Positions 24,584-56,718 of a stretch of DNA of 64,000 bases are shown one piece after another; the stretch's first letter is position 1, and every line of letters begins with the position of its first letter. A program made the translations under genes and the position numbers. Below the pieces are notes generated by a model. The model did not search any database. It had not been told where the DNA came from and saw nothing but the letters and a program-made list of their open reading frames with translations. Origin of the DNA: Acanthochlamys bracteata (taxonomy: Eukaryota > Streptophyta > Magnoliopsida > Pandanales > Velloziaceae); NCBI GenBank assembly GCA_019914995.1, contig CM034127.1, forward strand, positions 7,812,001 through 7,876,000. The letters are read 5' to 3'.

Positions 24584-26439
24584 ATTAATATATTTGAAAT
24601 TTATAGCTGAACTCAAGCAATAGGATTTCTTCAACAACTGAATTTGATTCTCAATCAGGAGAAAGTATGGTTATAAATAAAAAAAACACCTTAAACACTC
24701 ACAACAATCAGACAATGATATCAAAGTGTTCTGATTCAAAGCATTGTAATGTTTAGAGGGCAAGTCATTCATACAAATCGATAAGCTTTCATTAATCAGT
24801 TGGAGATGAAAATGTGATTGAATGAGTATGCAATCTACAAGGGTAGAAATATTATATCTTGATGTATGGGTGTTCAACCAAGTAGGTATTAGCTTATAGT
24901 ATCTAACAAATAGAAGCACATAGTTCAGTTCTGTTGGAACTACAAGGATGATTGTGATGATAATAAGGATCAAAGAATTATAGTTTATGAAGTAGAGTTG
25001 ATTAATCATGTAGACGCTCACAAAAATGAATTATTATACACATAATAGACAAACAGCTAGCTACACAAAAAGAAATTTTACCTACAAATAGACACAAAGT
25101 AGCCAGTTAAGTATATGAGACATTGTTCGTCAAGCACAAGACAGTAACAATTGCCTAACTGTCAGAACGGAGTATTGAACTGCGAACAGAGAAGAATATA
25201 AGATTGATAGCAGACTACTTCACTGCTACTCACCAGTAGAGATCAATTCGAGCATCCGTGATCATCTTATACTTTTCAAGACAAAGATGATACAGATTCC
25301 ATTTGAGCCAAAGCTTTTTATAAGAGTTTGACCACTATACCAACTAGTTCGCATCAAGAGTTAATGAAATTCAAAACTAAAGAGGATTAAAAACATGAGA
25401 CCAAAGAGCTACTATAAATAAGATTACTGAGATTTCAGCAATGAGTTTAACATCCTAAATTTCATTAACATTCAAGGAGAATACCACTGAACCAAACTAT
25501 ATAAAGTATCTAAGACATTATCTATTATTCTACTATAATAATATATTATCACATCACACTGAACGACAAGGTAAACTCATCTACTAAGCATCAAGCTACA
25601 ATATGATATCACTTTAGAGGCTGACAGAAATAAAATTTAGAGATAACAAATATTCAAAATGAAGATTCAAGCCTCAATTTATCACATGACAAATTTCAAC
25701 ACATGCAGAAATTATTATTGGTTGAATACTCACGCATATTTTATTGAAGAACAAATTCAACCGCTAGTTGACAAATGAGGCTTAGCATACCTAAAACTTC
25801 ACTCTAGCACTATATGCTTGTGAGGAGATCTTCAAGCCAATTGACGAATTTAAGCTGGAAAATTCAAATTCTGATCAAGACTCATCTGAGAAACTCTGAT
25901 TTGAGACTTAATTTCACTAGAAGTAGGGTAAGAGATTACGCAACTAGCAAGAACTTCAAACTACCGAGTTGTTACAATTAATCCACTTCAAAATGCTGAT
26001 CAAGACTCATTTGAGACCCTTTGATCTGAGAAACACCAAGGAAGAAACTTTTGCAAGTAGGGAAAGGGATTACGCAACTGGCGAGAACTTAAAATTTTCG
26101 AATGCTATAATTAATGCCACTAGAAAATCAAATCACAAGTAAGTTAAGGAAAATTAAATGATAAAATTGGGCTAGCTAAAGACCAACTAAGATATTTCAT
26201 AAACATAGCACACATCCAAGTCATAAGTGACCTGCAGATGAGAGGCAGACGACAACGACGAGTAGATACGACACTACAATAGCATAGGGACAGCTATTAG
26301 AGAAATTCAAACCATTGAAGCGAAGTGAAAAACACAAAACCTAGTGAGAAGCATATACAACCAATACTATATTTAGCTCGCCAAGCTGCTGAAGCCATCA
26401 GAGAGGCATATTTCTAAACAATTTTATGTTGATCTCCTT
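24584..26439. other. AT-rich spacer, no gene seen
   Basis: Stop codons are dense in all frames. A 116-codon open frame at 24671-25021 (minus) has no recognisable motif. A partial internal duplication occurs at about 25850-26110 (CAAGACTCAT.TGAGA, GATTACGCAACT.GC.AGAACTT occur twice). It may be relic retroelement DNA between two LTR remnants. Confidence 0.35.
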
Positions 26440-27050
26440 ACCTTACATTTATTAAGATTAATTCATATAGTGAGATAAATCCTGTGCTGAAAATTAGTGA
26501 TTGTAACTTCATATGAACCTTATTTAAGTGCATATTGCACTTATGAATGGGGCTTAGCTAACCCGGGCTATGTCACTAGTCTTACAAGTGATCTACTGAC
26601 GCGCAGCCGCAAAGACAGTATGTTTAGGAGACTATTTATTTGTTCATCGGAAGGATAGAACTGGTGAAGCAAGAATGTTTTGCTAAGCACATAGCCTTGC
26701 TGATTGTAGCTCTTTAAAAAATTAGTAGATTTCACTTTTAATAAAGTGTGACTGTGGACATAAAATAGAGAGACTTGTCGAACCACGTAAATCCTTATAT
26801 ATGCTTGTGATTTGAAAGTTAGTTATCATTGTGTATGTTTTAAATCGCACTAGAAACTCTGACATTTCTCTTGCAAGAAATCACCTACGTATAGCCAATT
26901 ATATGTTTGGATATCCTATAGTAAATCTTCTTATTCAACACTATCATCCCACTAGGACTATTATACTTGACTATATTACTACTACTTGTATGAAATTTTA
27001 TAACTTAAATTTTTAGATATCAATTCAACTCACCCCTTCCATCTTAAATT
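26440..27050 (+). mobile_element. Copia-type LTR remnant, plus orientation
   Basis: It contains CTTACAAGTGAT, GTGACTGTGGACATAAAA followed by CGAACCACGTAAAT, and a pyrimidine-rich end near CAACTCACCCCTTCC. This is the typical order of R/U5 motifs in plant Maximus/SIRE-like copia LTRs. It matches the remnant at 11455-11990 along most of its length. No coding region of the element lies next to it. Confidence 0.6.
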
Positions 27051-28496
27051 AATTGTGCAGATTGACCCAGCTAGTTCCTAGATAGTTGGTTTCGTGCAAA
27101 TCTCAAAATCAAAATACAAATGCTTGTTTCAGTCCCTCTCAAGCAAGTTCACATGTTTCTATAAACAAAGTGCATGAGGCGTTGCACAGTTTTCATCATG
27201 TCTAAAGCTTAGACTATGATTCTGAATAATACTCAAATCACCAGTTGATGAGTATGGTCTCAGCGGAGAGAATTCTGCCGCTTAGAAGACATAAGGGGGA
27301 AACGTGAACAAGACACAAATGACCTTAATTGGATAACAGTAGAAAGTTGAAGTTTTATAGCTAAACAGCTGTAAGTTACTTCGTATTGTCAGATGTGAAT
27401 CTTGTAGTTGTTCTATGCAGGCTTGTTCTTAACCTTCTTGTAGTTTTGTATTTTGTAAGCTTATTGATGTAAATGCCTAAATAACCCAAGCAAAAGACAA
27501 AAATGTTAAGTAGATAATTAACGTAGTATTAGATTTTCAAAAAGTAATATAAGTACTATACAACAATAACAAGTTAAGACTTTATCCCACATGAATAGGA
27601 TTTGTTAGATGAATCTGCTCTTTCATTCTGCTTAATTATAAATCAAATTCAATAAAATATCTAATTTTTCTAAATTCTTTAATATAAGTATTATATAATT
27701 AGTTAATTAAAACTAGTTCTGTTTTTATCCCTAAATTAATAAAATTGCTTTATTGGAAGGGTTGGAGAATCGATCTTAATTCGTAACTCTAATAAAACAA
27801 TAAATAAATTGCTTAAGCATTTACAGATGTACTTTTTACATCTAAAATATTCATATAGAAAAGCATTAGCTGAATAATGAAAACCTTACTCCTAAATAAA
27901 TGGTATGCTCTCGAGTACTATAAAAGTTGATTTCGAGTATTATATCCTCCGACCTAACACTCCAAGGAAACAAACTTTTGAAAATGAAAAGCACAAAGTT
28001 TTTATCGTCTTTGTCCAAAATATGGTTGCTGGTGTAGTGTCATACTTATTGGTTCAAATTCAAAACGCAAAGCACGAAAATGTGGCTTACATCAAGGATA
28101 AACAACTTTTTTCTTAGAGGGATCTTCATGCACTACAATCATGTTCGGGAAGGAAATTACTGAAACTTTGTACTGATGGTGAGAAACTAAATGTCAACTT
28201 TGCAGCCGTTTCTCGTGCTTAAAGGGAGAAGATACTACAACAATGCTCAACACTTCACAGAACATTATAGGAGGGGATCAATTGAATGAATAGGTATTCT
28301 CCCTTTGCAAAATCATAAAAATCTTAATTTTAGATTACTATGTAATTCATGTACAGGGACTAACTTCAATTTTCAACGTTCCAACAGCATCTGGACTCTA
28401 TATGATCGAAGGCCTGGGATAGCAGCTTCATGCTTTGTCCACTAAAAATATACAACATATTGACAAAGGAGTTCTCCAAGCTATTCATTTTCCTGA
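27051..28496. other. 3' flank of superoxide dismutase and spacer
   Basis: The part nearest 28496 should hold the superoxide dismutase 3' untranslated region. The open frame at 27905-28117 has no recognisable domain. Nothing else was identified. Confidence 0.4.
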
Positions 28497-49317
<20,821 letters not shown>

Positions 49318-49432
49318 TTTCAATCGCTACTTTTTCTGGTCTGGCCTACCTGGAAAACTGGCTAACGCTCTCTTTTGGGCCTCTTTTTAGTTTGTTTTTC
49401 TGAAGTGTCTATTTGGATTATGAATAGACACA

Positions 49433-49668
49433 GAGCGCGTTTGAAGCAGCGTTTTATAAGCTATTTTTTATTTTTTTTATTTTATATTATATATATATAT
49501 AATTTATTTAAAAATTTAGAAAGTGTAGAAATTTTACGGAGTGAGATTTTTTTATTGCATATTTTTATTATTTTTTTAGAAGTAAAAAAATAGAGCTCGT
49601 TTCTTAAAAAACAAAAATATTTTTTATTTTAAAAAATTTTTATTTTATAATCACTTCCAAACACCTCC
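49433..49668. mobile_element. Tourist/Harbinger-like MITE
   Basis: It runs from AGCGCGTTTGAAGCAGCG to AATCACTTCCAAACACC. The interior (AATTTATTTAAAAATTTAGA then AAGTGTAGAAATTTTACGG, TTTTTTTATTGCATA) matches the copy at 9866-10118. It lies about 115 bp upstream of the SOD start codon, so it may be part of the promoter or leader. Confidence 0.65.
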
Positions 49669-50422
49669 ACAGTGAGTGATAGTAAAGTTAATTATCTATA
49701 TTTTGATAAATCTTCAATAAAGATTTAATATTTTTCACTATTTTATAGTTAGATGTTTACCCATAAATCGGTGGGTACAAATAGTGAAAATAAATTCGCT
49801 TCCCATTTATCCTTTTATTTATTTCTTTTTTATCTATTTAATATTTAATTTTAATTTCATATTTATTTTTTTATTTAATATTTTTTAATTAACACATGCT
49901 ATTTTTATTATAATAATTCATAATTTCATATTTATTTAATTTTAAATAATTTTAATTAGTAGAGAAAATAATATAATTATATGATTAATATATATATTTA
50001 ATAATTAATATAATTTTGCATTAATATAAAACAATTAATGTAAGTATTATATCTATAAGTTTATTTAAAATTAGATTAATAGATTATTTAAAGTTATATT
50101 AATAAAAATAAAACTAGTATAAAATAAAAAAGGATATTTGAGTCTTTATAAAAAGTTACTTGTATTACTATTTATTTACACATCTATTTAAACATAGTTA
50201 ATTTGTTACCGTTACTATATATCCAAACATCATAAAATTAATAAATAACTATCATTTGCTATCCGTTCTTTTATTATTTTTTATATTCGTCGTCTTACAT
50301 TTGTTTTTAACTATTAACCCAAACATATCGTAAATAACTCTTTTTCTTCAAATTTGTGTTTCTACTGTTATTTTATATAAATTTTTTTAAGTTGTTTTTA
50401 CTTAAATTGATCAAACTATAAT

Positions 50423-50642
50423 GACATTTGGGAGTGCTTATGAAAAAAAAGTATTTTCTGAAAGAAGCTTTTAGATATCTTATTTTATAAATATTTTTAG
50501 AAACAAAAATTATACGTATAATTATTCTATAACCTACAATTTATCTGTATCTTTCAAATTAAAAAAATTTCTAAAATTTGTACATAATTTTTTTAAAGTT
50601 TAAAAGAAACTTTTTGAGAGTCATAAGGCACTGACAAACGCA
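50423..50642. mobile_element. Tourist/Harbinger-like MITE
   Basis: The left end is GACATTTGGGAGTGCTTATG and the right end CATAAGGCACTGACAAACGC. Between them are GAAAGAAGCTTTTAG and the expected AT-rich interior. The ends are diverged and no target duplication is clear. Confidence 0.5.
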
Positions 50643-50946
50643 GTCTATTTTTATTTTATTACTCCGAGAGATACCCCTCTTTTTTATAACTCATTCTAGT
50701 TTCCTTGTACAAAACCCTAAATCTCTCATATGAAATTCATCCGTGAGACCTCGATCATGTTTACTTTCTAGTAAAATTCATCCCATCAATTTTCGATCAC
50801 ATCTACTGCCTATTAAAATCCACCCAATCAGTTCTCGATTTCGTCTACTCTTCAACACAATCCATCCTAACCACCATTAATAATGGCTTCACGAGGTACG
50901 TTAAGAGGCGTTTTACTTCTCTTTTCTTTTTGGTTTTTAATCCTTG

Positions 50947-52560
50947 CTGTGTGTTTTATATGTCTTAGAGTCTTCGTAACGTCGCCATAAGGTTATAAAG
51001 TAGCCATAGAGTCTTCGTAATGTCATCATAAGATCGTAACATCGTCGTGACGTCATAAAGTTGTAGTAACATGTAAATTAGTCATAAAGTAATTGTAGAG
51101 TCTTTGTAACATCATTGTAAGGTCTTAACGTCTTGACATCATAAATTTATTGTAATGTCGTGATAAATAGATCGTAGTCCAATCGTAATTTGGTTTATGT
51201 TATAAGATAGTCGTATTCACGTAGTTGTTAGTTCATAAGTTCGAAAAGTGCTAGAGTTTGATCATAATGTCGTTATCAGGTTGCTTGTTTTTTATTAAAT
51301 TAATATATGATAAAATATTACGGGCTTAATAGTTTGAAAGTAGTTTGCCTAGATTGTATAACTGGAGGAATAGGAGGGAGAAAACTAGAGCTTGATATGT
51401 AGTTGTCGATGCCTATATGTCTGATATTTGTTTAATAAAAATATTTTGTAACTAATTCATCGCACTTTCATTAAGCATTTGATTCGAGGTAAGTGTAATG
51501 TGGTGTAGTTAAACCGACTAGGCAACCTTTCGAGATGGAGATGATTTATTTTAAAGCCCGTTAAGGCGTTCTGAAGTGGAGATGATTTACTTTAAAGAAA
51601 ATCATACATCCATATTTCTTTTACAGGCTAGATCAATTTTTCAATATAATAGTGACTATCAAATCTCCACTAATGTTTCAAAAAATCAGTCCAATTAGGA
51701 CAAAAAATCATGGATCAATTTTTCTCTTTAAAATGAATCATTTCTACTTTTAAGGGGTTCCCTATTGGGTTTCAGATTAATCATCTGTACTTCAAATAAG
51801 TGCCCTAACGAGACTAATAATGTTGCATTACTCTTACATCTGATCAAATGCTATATGAAAGATACAATCAGTTACAAATAAAATATCAAAAATATAGCTA
51901 TCGAAATGTCAATAATAATTATGTAAGTTAACTAATCGAGTTAAGAAATTCCACCGGTTAGTAATAGTCACATTAAAACAAATTATTTGTATTTACAACA
52001 GAAATTTATTTTAAATTCAAATTAAATGAAATTAAGTCAATTTGATTTACAGATTTGATCAATCCAATTACAAGATTTGTATGTATTTATGATCTCAATC
52101 AAATTTACTCAAATCAAGTTTTGATATGCATGTATGAAAAAGTTACGACTACTTTATAAAAACAATTTTATGATAAAACAACGCTATTTTATGACAATAT
52201 TATGATGATATTACTATCTTACAACATCTACGATGATCCTACGATCTCTTTAAGGTCCTCTTATGAATGTTCCGATTTGTTAATGATAATATCTTTATGG
52301 GATTATGATGATATTACAACATTACTATAGAATTATGATGACAATAAAACATTTTTTATAGGACTACGATGATAATACCACACTACTATAAATTATGATG
52401 ACAGTATAATAGATGCGATTAGGGTAGTCGTAAAGGCAATGGTGTGATCAACTAAGTGCATCTTCACGACACGTGGTCCTTTAAATGTTATCGAAATTTC
52501 ATAGTAATGATAGTCGTAAAGTGTAAGGTAGTCTTAATTTCGTAGTAAAGTTGTCGTATA
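50947..52560. repeat. Inverted arrays of a degenerate TCGTAATGTCATCATAA-type repeat
   Basis: The left array (about 50960-51290) has many variants of GTCTTCGTAACGTCGTCATA on the plus strand. The right array (about 52140-52400) has the reverse complement, for example TTATGATGATATTACAAC and ACTACGATGATAATACC. It is followed by plus-strand pieces again (TAGTCGTAAAG) to 52560. Between the arrays lies ordinary AT-rich DNA with AACCGACTAGGCAACC and two copies of GGAGATGATTTA-CTTTAAAG-like text. No coding region is present. Confidence 0.65.
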
Positions 52561-52806
52561 GTCATAATAACCTTAATACATGCATAAAAGGTATACATAT
52601 AAGAACCAATTATTTACACATATACAAAACTTAAGAATCAAACACTAGTGTTTACAAGTTGCATAAACGAAGTGCTTACAAGTTCGCATATTCATAAACG
52701 AACCATATGATAATCGAAAGGTGTAATATTTAGTATGACGTGCGGGTAAATTGTAGAGCCCTTGTAGACAAGTTATCCTCAATATTCATCCTTCTATGGC
52801 CTTATT

Positions 52807-53201
52807 CACTACTATAATTTTGAACTTCACCAACTAAAAAACACAGTCGGTAATTGTAAAAAAGTCGTTGATAAAAAGACTTACCGACTATAATCATATT
52901 AGTTGACAAAACATCGGCAATCACTAGTTAGTAAATGGTTTACCGATGGAAGAACTAAAACAGTCAGCAAATAATTGTTCAATGGAACTGAACTTATTTA
53001 GTCAACAATTCTACCATTTACCGACTGAAAGTCTTGGTTGGTAAATTTTTTTAAATTTACCTATTACAAGTGTTCAGTTGGTATTTATACAAATTTATCG
53101 ACTAAAACTTTAATTGGTAAAGCTACCAGCTAAAAGTTTCAGTCGGTGAATGCTAGTGTACACTTACCGAACTGAATGTTAAACCAGTAGTTCTACTGAT
53201 G
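52807..53201. mobile_element. Small CACTA-like (En/Spm) element
   Basis: It begins CACTACTATAATTTT. Within it, subterminal motifs recur in both directions: AGTCGGTAA, TTACCGACT, GTTTACCGATGG, ATTTACCGACTGAAAG, TTTCAGTCGGTGAA. This is the pattern of plant CACTA non-autonomous elements. The right end AGTTCTACTGATG is an imperfect inverse of the left. ATT flanks both sides (52804-52806 and 53202-53204), the 3-bp duplication expected for this class. Confidence 0.7.
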
Positions 53202-53604
53202 ATTTCAATCACTGTACAAAAACTTAATATTTATGATTGCAATGAATTATCAATAGAAACAATTTTTTGAAATCTATTTCACAGTAAATGTAGATTTCTG
53301 TATGCTATCAAACGAATAACAAATTTTCCAAGCATATTTCAATCACTACAGCATGGAATTCCATAATGTATATAAGTCTTGAATCAAATATTAAAAATTC
53401 CAGACATTCCGCTACCGATTCCAACACCTGAGCATGTTGGAGCTAGTCCCAGCTATTTAATCATTGCGGTTCTCTATGTAATAGTCCTGAGCATAAAGAT
53501 TTGTGCGCGAAACTGAAAATTACTGAAATATAAGAAATTAGTTGTAGTATATTTAGTTTCCGAAACCTAAAAGAGAAATGAGTAAGCATATAGACCTGGA
53601 AGAA

Positions 53605-54098
53605 CTACATCTGTATTCGGAGAAAAAGAGTTGTAGTATCATGACATTTTCTACCACTATATTGCTGGTGAAAAGCAAAAGTATTTCACTAGGTAATTAG
53701 TTGAAGTAATTTGCTGCAGAAAAAAGAAAATATTAATAAGAATAACCTAGAATAGATTGGTAAGTTGAGAAGAGTCACATTGCAGATGAGAATGTTAGTA
53801 GAATTTAATATTTCAGTAAAATGGTCTCCTATGAATTGCACAGATTACTAAAAAGCAAACATAAGAAGCAAATAACTTCAAAATGACATGTACTAAATTT
53901 ACCACTACTATTATCTGCATCCATTTAGTAGGAGAGGTTATGATGATGGATGAGATCATTAATACCCATGACACTATAACACAAAAGCAAATAGCAATCA
54001 TACAAATGATGCAAAAGACCTTTGAAACGTAATCAGCTAGGCTATCTTTCTCTGTAGAGAACTGGCTCCCAATGCAGATCAAATGTGCTGCATTTCCC
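53605..54098 (-). CDS. Candidate exons of an unknown membrane protein
   Basis: An exon-like block at 54098-53903 has a good acceptor (TATTTGTTAG/G), a donor (GTG/GTAAAT) and an open frame of 65 codons. It reads GNAAHLICIGSQF, then STEKDSLADYVSK, then a strongly hydrophobic run (VFCIICMIAICFCVIVSWVL then MISSIII) long enough for one or two membrane spans. A phase-compatible second block at 53664-53605 (CACCAG/CAA) adds 19 codons and a stop. No start codon exon was found upstream, where an LTR lies. I do not recognise the family. It may be a real gene fragment, a pseudogene or chance. Confidence 0.3.
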
Positions 54099-54244
54099 CT
54101 AACAAATAATAATAAGATCCATCAAGGAGCACAAAATTTTGAAAATTAAATCAGAGGTTTATCCAAGTCCCTGCCTGCCATGGAAATGCAGACTATCCCT
54201 GTCAAGTTTTGGATCAAGTCATCCATATAATCCATTGATCAAGT

Positions 54245-54300
54245 ATAGGTGCTTGAAATCTCAAGTACCACTTATAACAGCAGTTAAAATACTTATCTTA
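54245..54300. repeat. Repeat flanking the LTR, left copy
   Basis: ATAGGTGCTTGAAATCTCAA then GTACCACTTATAACAGCAG recurs at 55918-55973 as ATAGGTGCATGCAATCTCAA then GTACCACCTACAACAGCAG. The copies lie on both sides of the LTR remnant, in the same orientation. At over 50 bp and with several differences, they are too long and diverged to be a target duplication. Confidence 0.75.
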
Positions 54301-54329
54301 ACTGTTAGATATTCCTGCAAGATTAACTC

Positions 54330-55848
54330 AAGAGGGGAGGGGTAAATTGAGTTAATCTATAAAAATTTTCGTTAAGTTTGTTATCCTATTGGCAGCGAGC
54401 TAACAGCCGGCTGTGTCAATGCTGTAACCTGCAGACAGAGAGAGTTAGAGTGTTTACTGACATAAGTGACAAAGAGTAGTGCTCAGGGTATTTAACGTGG
54501 TTCGGGAAAACCCTTTTGCCTACATCCACGGTCGCTCTATCACCAGAGCCAAAGCTTCACTAGACCTTTAATAAGCTACAAATACATCTTGAGCAAAGTG
54601 CTTCGCCAAGCACACTTACTCTACCGGGTTTCTTCGCCAAGACAATCCCTAACAGCCTACTGGACACACCTGTCCCCCTGGCTGATTTGCTAGCACTATT
54701 ACAAGGTCTAAAAGCTTACACCAAGCTCTACCTGAGCTTACTTTACCGGTGCCTCGCAAAGACCACTTTTACTAATCACGCAGAAGAGATTACAAGAAAA
54801 TAAACCAAGATTGAGCATGTGGATCTATCTCATGAATGTTAAGTGTTTATGATGTGATTGGATGAGATGATCGGAGAGGTTCTTTGAGAGAGATTTCTTT
54901 GGTATGATTTGCAAAGAAGATTTGTTTGTGTGGAGTAGTGGAATTCGTGACCGTGAGAGGATATTTTTAGTAGAGTGGTAGAGTTCTTGTATATCTCTGT
55001 TTTTGCTTGGATTCTTTCTACTGCATTTTCTTTATATTCTCTCCCTGATTTTCTCTCTTTCTCCACCACGTTTCTTCGTTGCTGTGACTCCCTTCTTATA
55101 GAGTTTCTTTCTGTGCAGGAGCCGTTGAGAACGTTCTTTGTTGGCATTTCGGTTCTTCACGTCAAAGAGTAAGTGGTGTTGTCCAGTGGTCCTTCAGCTG
55201 TGTTTGTGCAAAGTCTTCGTTGCATTGAATGCGTTGTAGAAGTTTGAATTTGCTGCCAACGGTTGAAAGCTTAATTTAGCTAAACTTCTGTCTGATACTC
55301 GGTGAGATGATGAGTTGATATGTCATGTCCATAATAAATGCAGTGCAGGTTGACTGCTTTACTTGATCAAGGACTTTGATTGCTTTCTTTTCTTGATTAT
55401 TGAGCTTTCCTTTTGTATGAGATTGAAGATGATTTTAGCTCTTGTGAATCTTACATTTGAAATGCTTGATCCGTTGTGAATGTAGGTGATTTTTTGAAGC
55501 AAGGAAATTTCGCCGTTGAGCGTAAGGGTCCTGTCTCGAAATAGAGAAGTCTTCTTATGTGATGAGAGTCGAGCAATTTGGCTGAATTGTGGGTCGTGGC
55601 ATCCTCTCCATCTGTATCATTCTCTGTCCCGTTTTCGGCGGTCAGCGGTGGCCGTGATGTGTTTGTGGCATCCTCTATCCGTGTCTTTGTCCTACATCTG
55701 AAGTATGTAGTAGTACAATGATTAATCTGTATGATGACTGTTCTTATCTGTTGTAAATTAAATGATCTTTGTTTGTCTAATCTTACAGACTTGTTTTCAG
55801 ATTATTAGTCTTGTATAAATCATAGTTCTTAATTTTTTATTATCATCA
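54330..55848 (-). mobile_element. Copia-type LTR (solo or truncated), minus orientation
   Basis: On the minus strand it begins TGATGATAATAAAAAATTAA and runs about 1.5 kb to TTTACCCCTCCCCTCTTGAG. Near the end it contains CCGTGGATGTAGGC-like and CCCGAACCACGTTAAATACC, the usual R/U5 landmarks of Maximus/SIRE-like copia LTRs. It is better preserved than the other LTR remnants here. No internal gag-pol DNA is attached, so a solo LTR is most likely. The 3' border is approximate. Confidence 0.65.
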
Positions 55849-55917
55849 AAATTATCCTTATAATTCCAATATTAACTATGTGCCAAATCAATTCAAAGCG
55901 CGCAATCTGCAACAACC

Positions 55918-55973
55918 ATAGGTGCATGCAATCTCAAGTACCACCTACAACAGCAGCGAAATGCTTAGCTAAG
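55918..55973. repeat. Repeat flanking the LTR, right copy
   Basis: Partner of 54245-54300. It is followed at 56000-56260 by DNA that on the minus strand looks like a plant 5' leader: a GC-rich block (GCGGCGGCGGCGACGAGC) then a T-rich, intron-like stretch. Confidence 0.7.
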
Positions 55974-56463
55974 CTATCAATGCAAAATCAGTTCATTTCC
56001 GCTATTAATCCATTGTTGTGAAAATCAACTCAACCAAACAGCAACAAAATATAACATGATCTCTAAATCGTATCAGAATCCTAATTAGAACAAATCTAAT
56101 CACTTAAATCACAAATCAAACAAGAATCAGTAGAGCAAATCAATCGAGAGAGCAACAAAACATCAGAGCAATCAATCTGGTAGCGGTGACTTTTTTCTGC
56201 GCTAGAGCTCGTCGCCGCCGCCGCAAAGAGAAGAAAGCAACAGCGGCAATGCTAACTAGATTCTTCGCGATCGCCGTGATCAATCTCTCTCTCAAAATGC
56301 TTCGATTTATGGATTCTACCTATCGAAAATTAATCACAGTATATCAAACCTTGAAATACAAGGTTATTATTTATATTTCTGAAGCCAAAATAATCGGTGA
56401 AGTCTGAGGACTCTGTTCACTCAAGGAAATTCAGCTGAAAATGAGTTTCAATACCTGAGAGAA

Positions 56464-56718
56464 GGGAGAGCGCACTGCTAATAAAATAAAATTTTTTTAA
56501 AATAAAAAATATTTTTATTATTTTTTTAAAATAAGTTTTATTTTTTTATTTTTAAAAAATTAATAAAAATCTACAATAAAAAAACTCACTATGTGAAATT
56601 TCTTTACACTTTTTAAAATTTTAATAAAATTTTTAAATACTTATAAGATATGTATTAAAAAACGTAAAATAAAAAGATTAAAATGGAGCGTTTAGAAAAT
56701 GCAATCCCAAACATCCCC
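56464..56718. mobile_element. Tourist/Harbinger-like MITE
   Basis: The right end, reversed, is GGGGATGTTTGGGATTGC, which fits the family consensus well. The left end (GGGAGAGCGCACTGC) is diverged. The interior is the reverse orientation of the 49433 copy (TACAATAAAAAAACTCACTA, TTTCTTTACACTTTTTAAAA). Confidence 0.65.

Noticed and set aside
24671-25021. 116-codon hydrophobic open frame
   Set aside because: Composition follows the AT-rich background (Ile, Leu, Tyr, Asn) and no motif or gene structure supports it.
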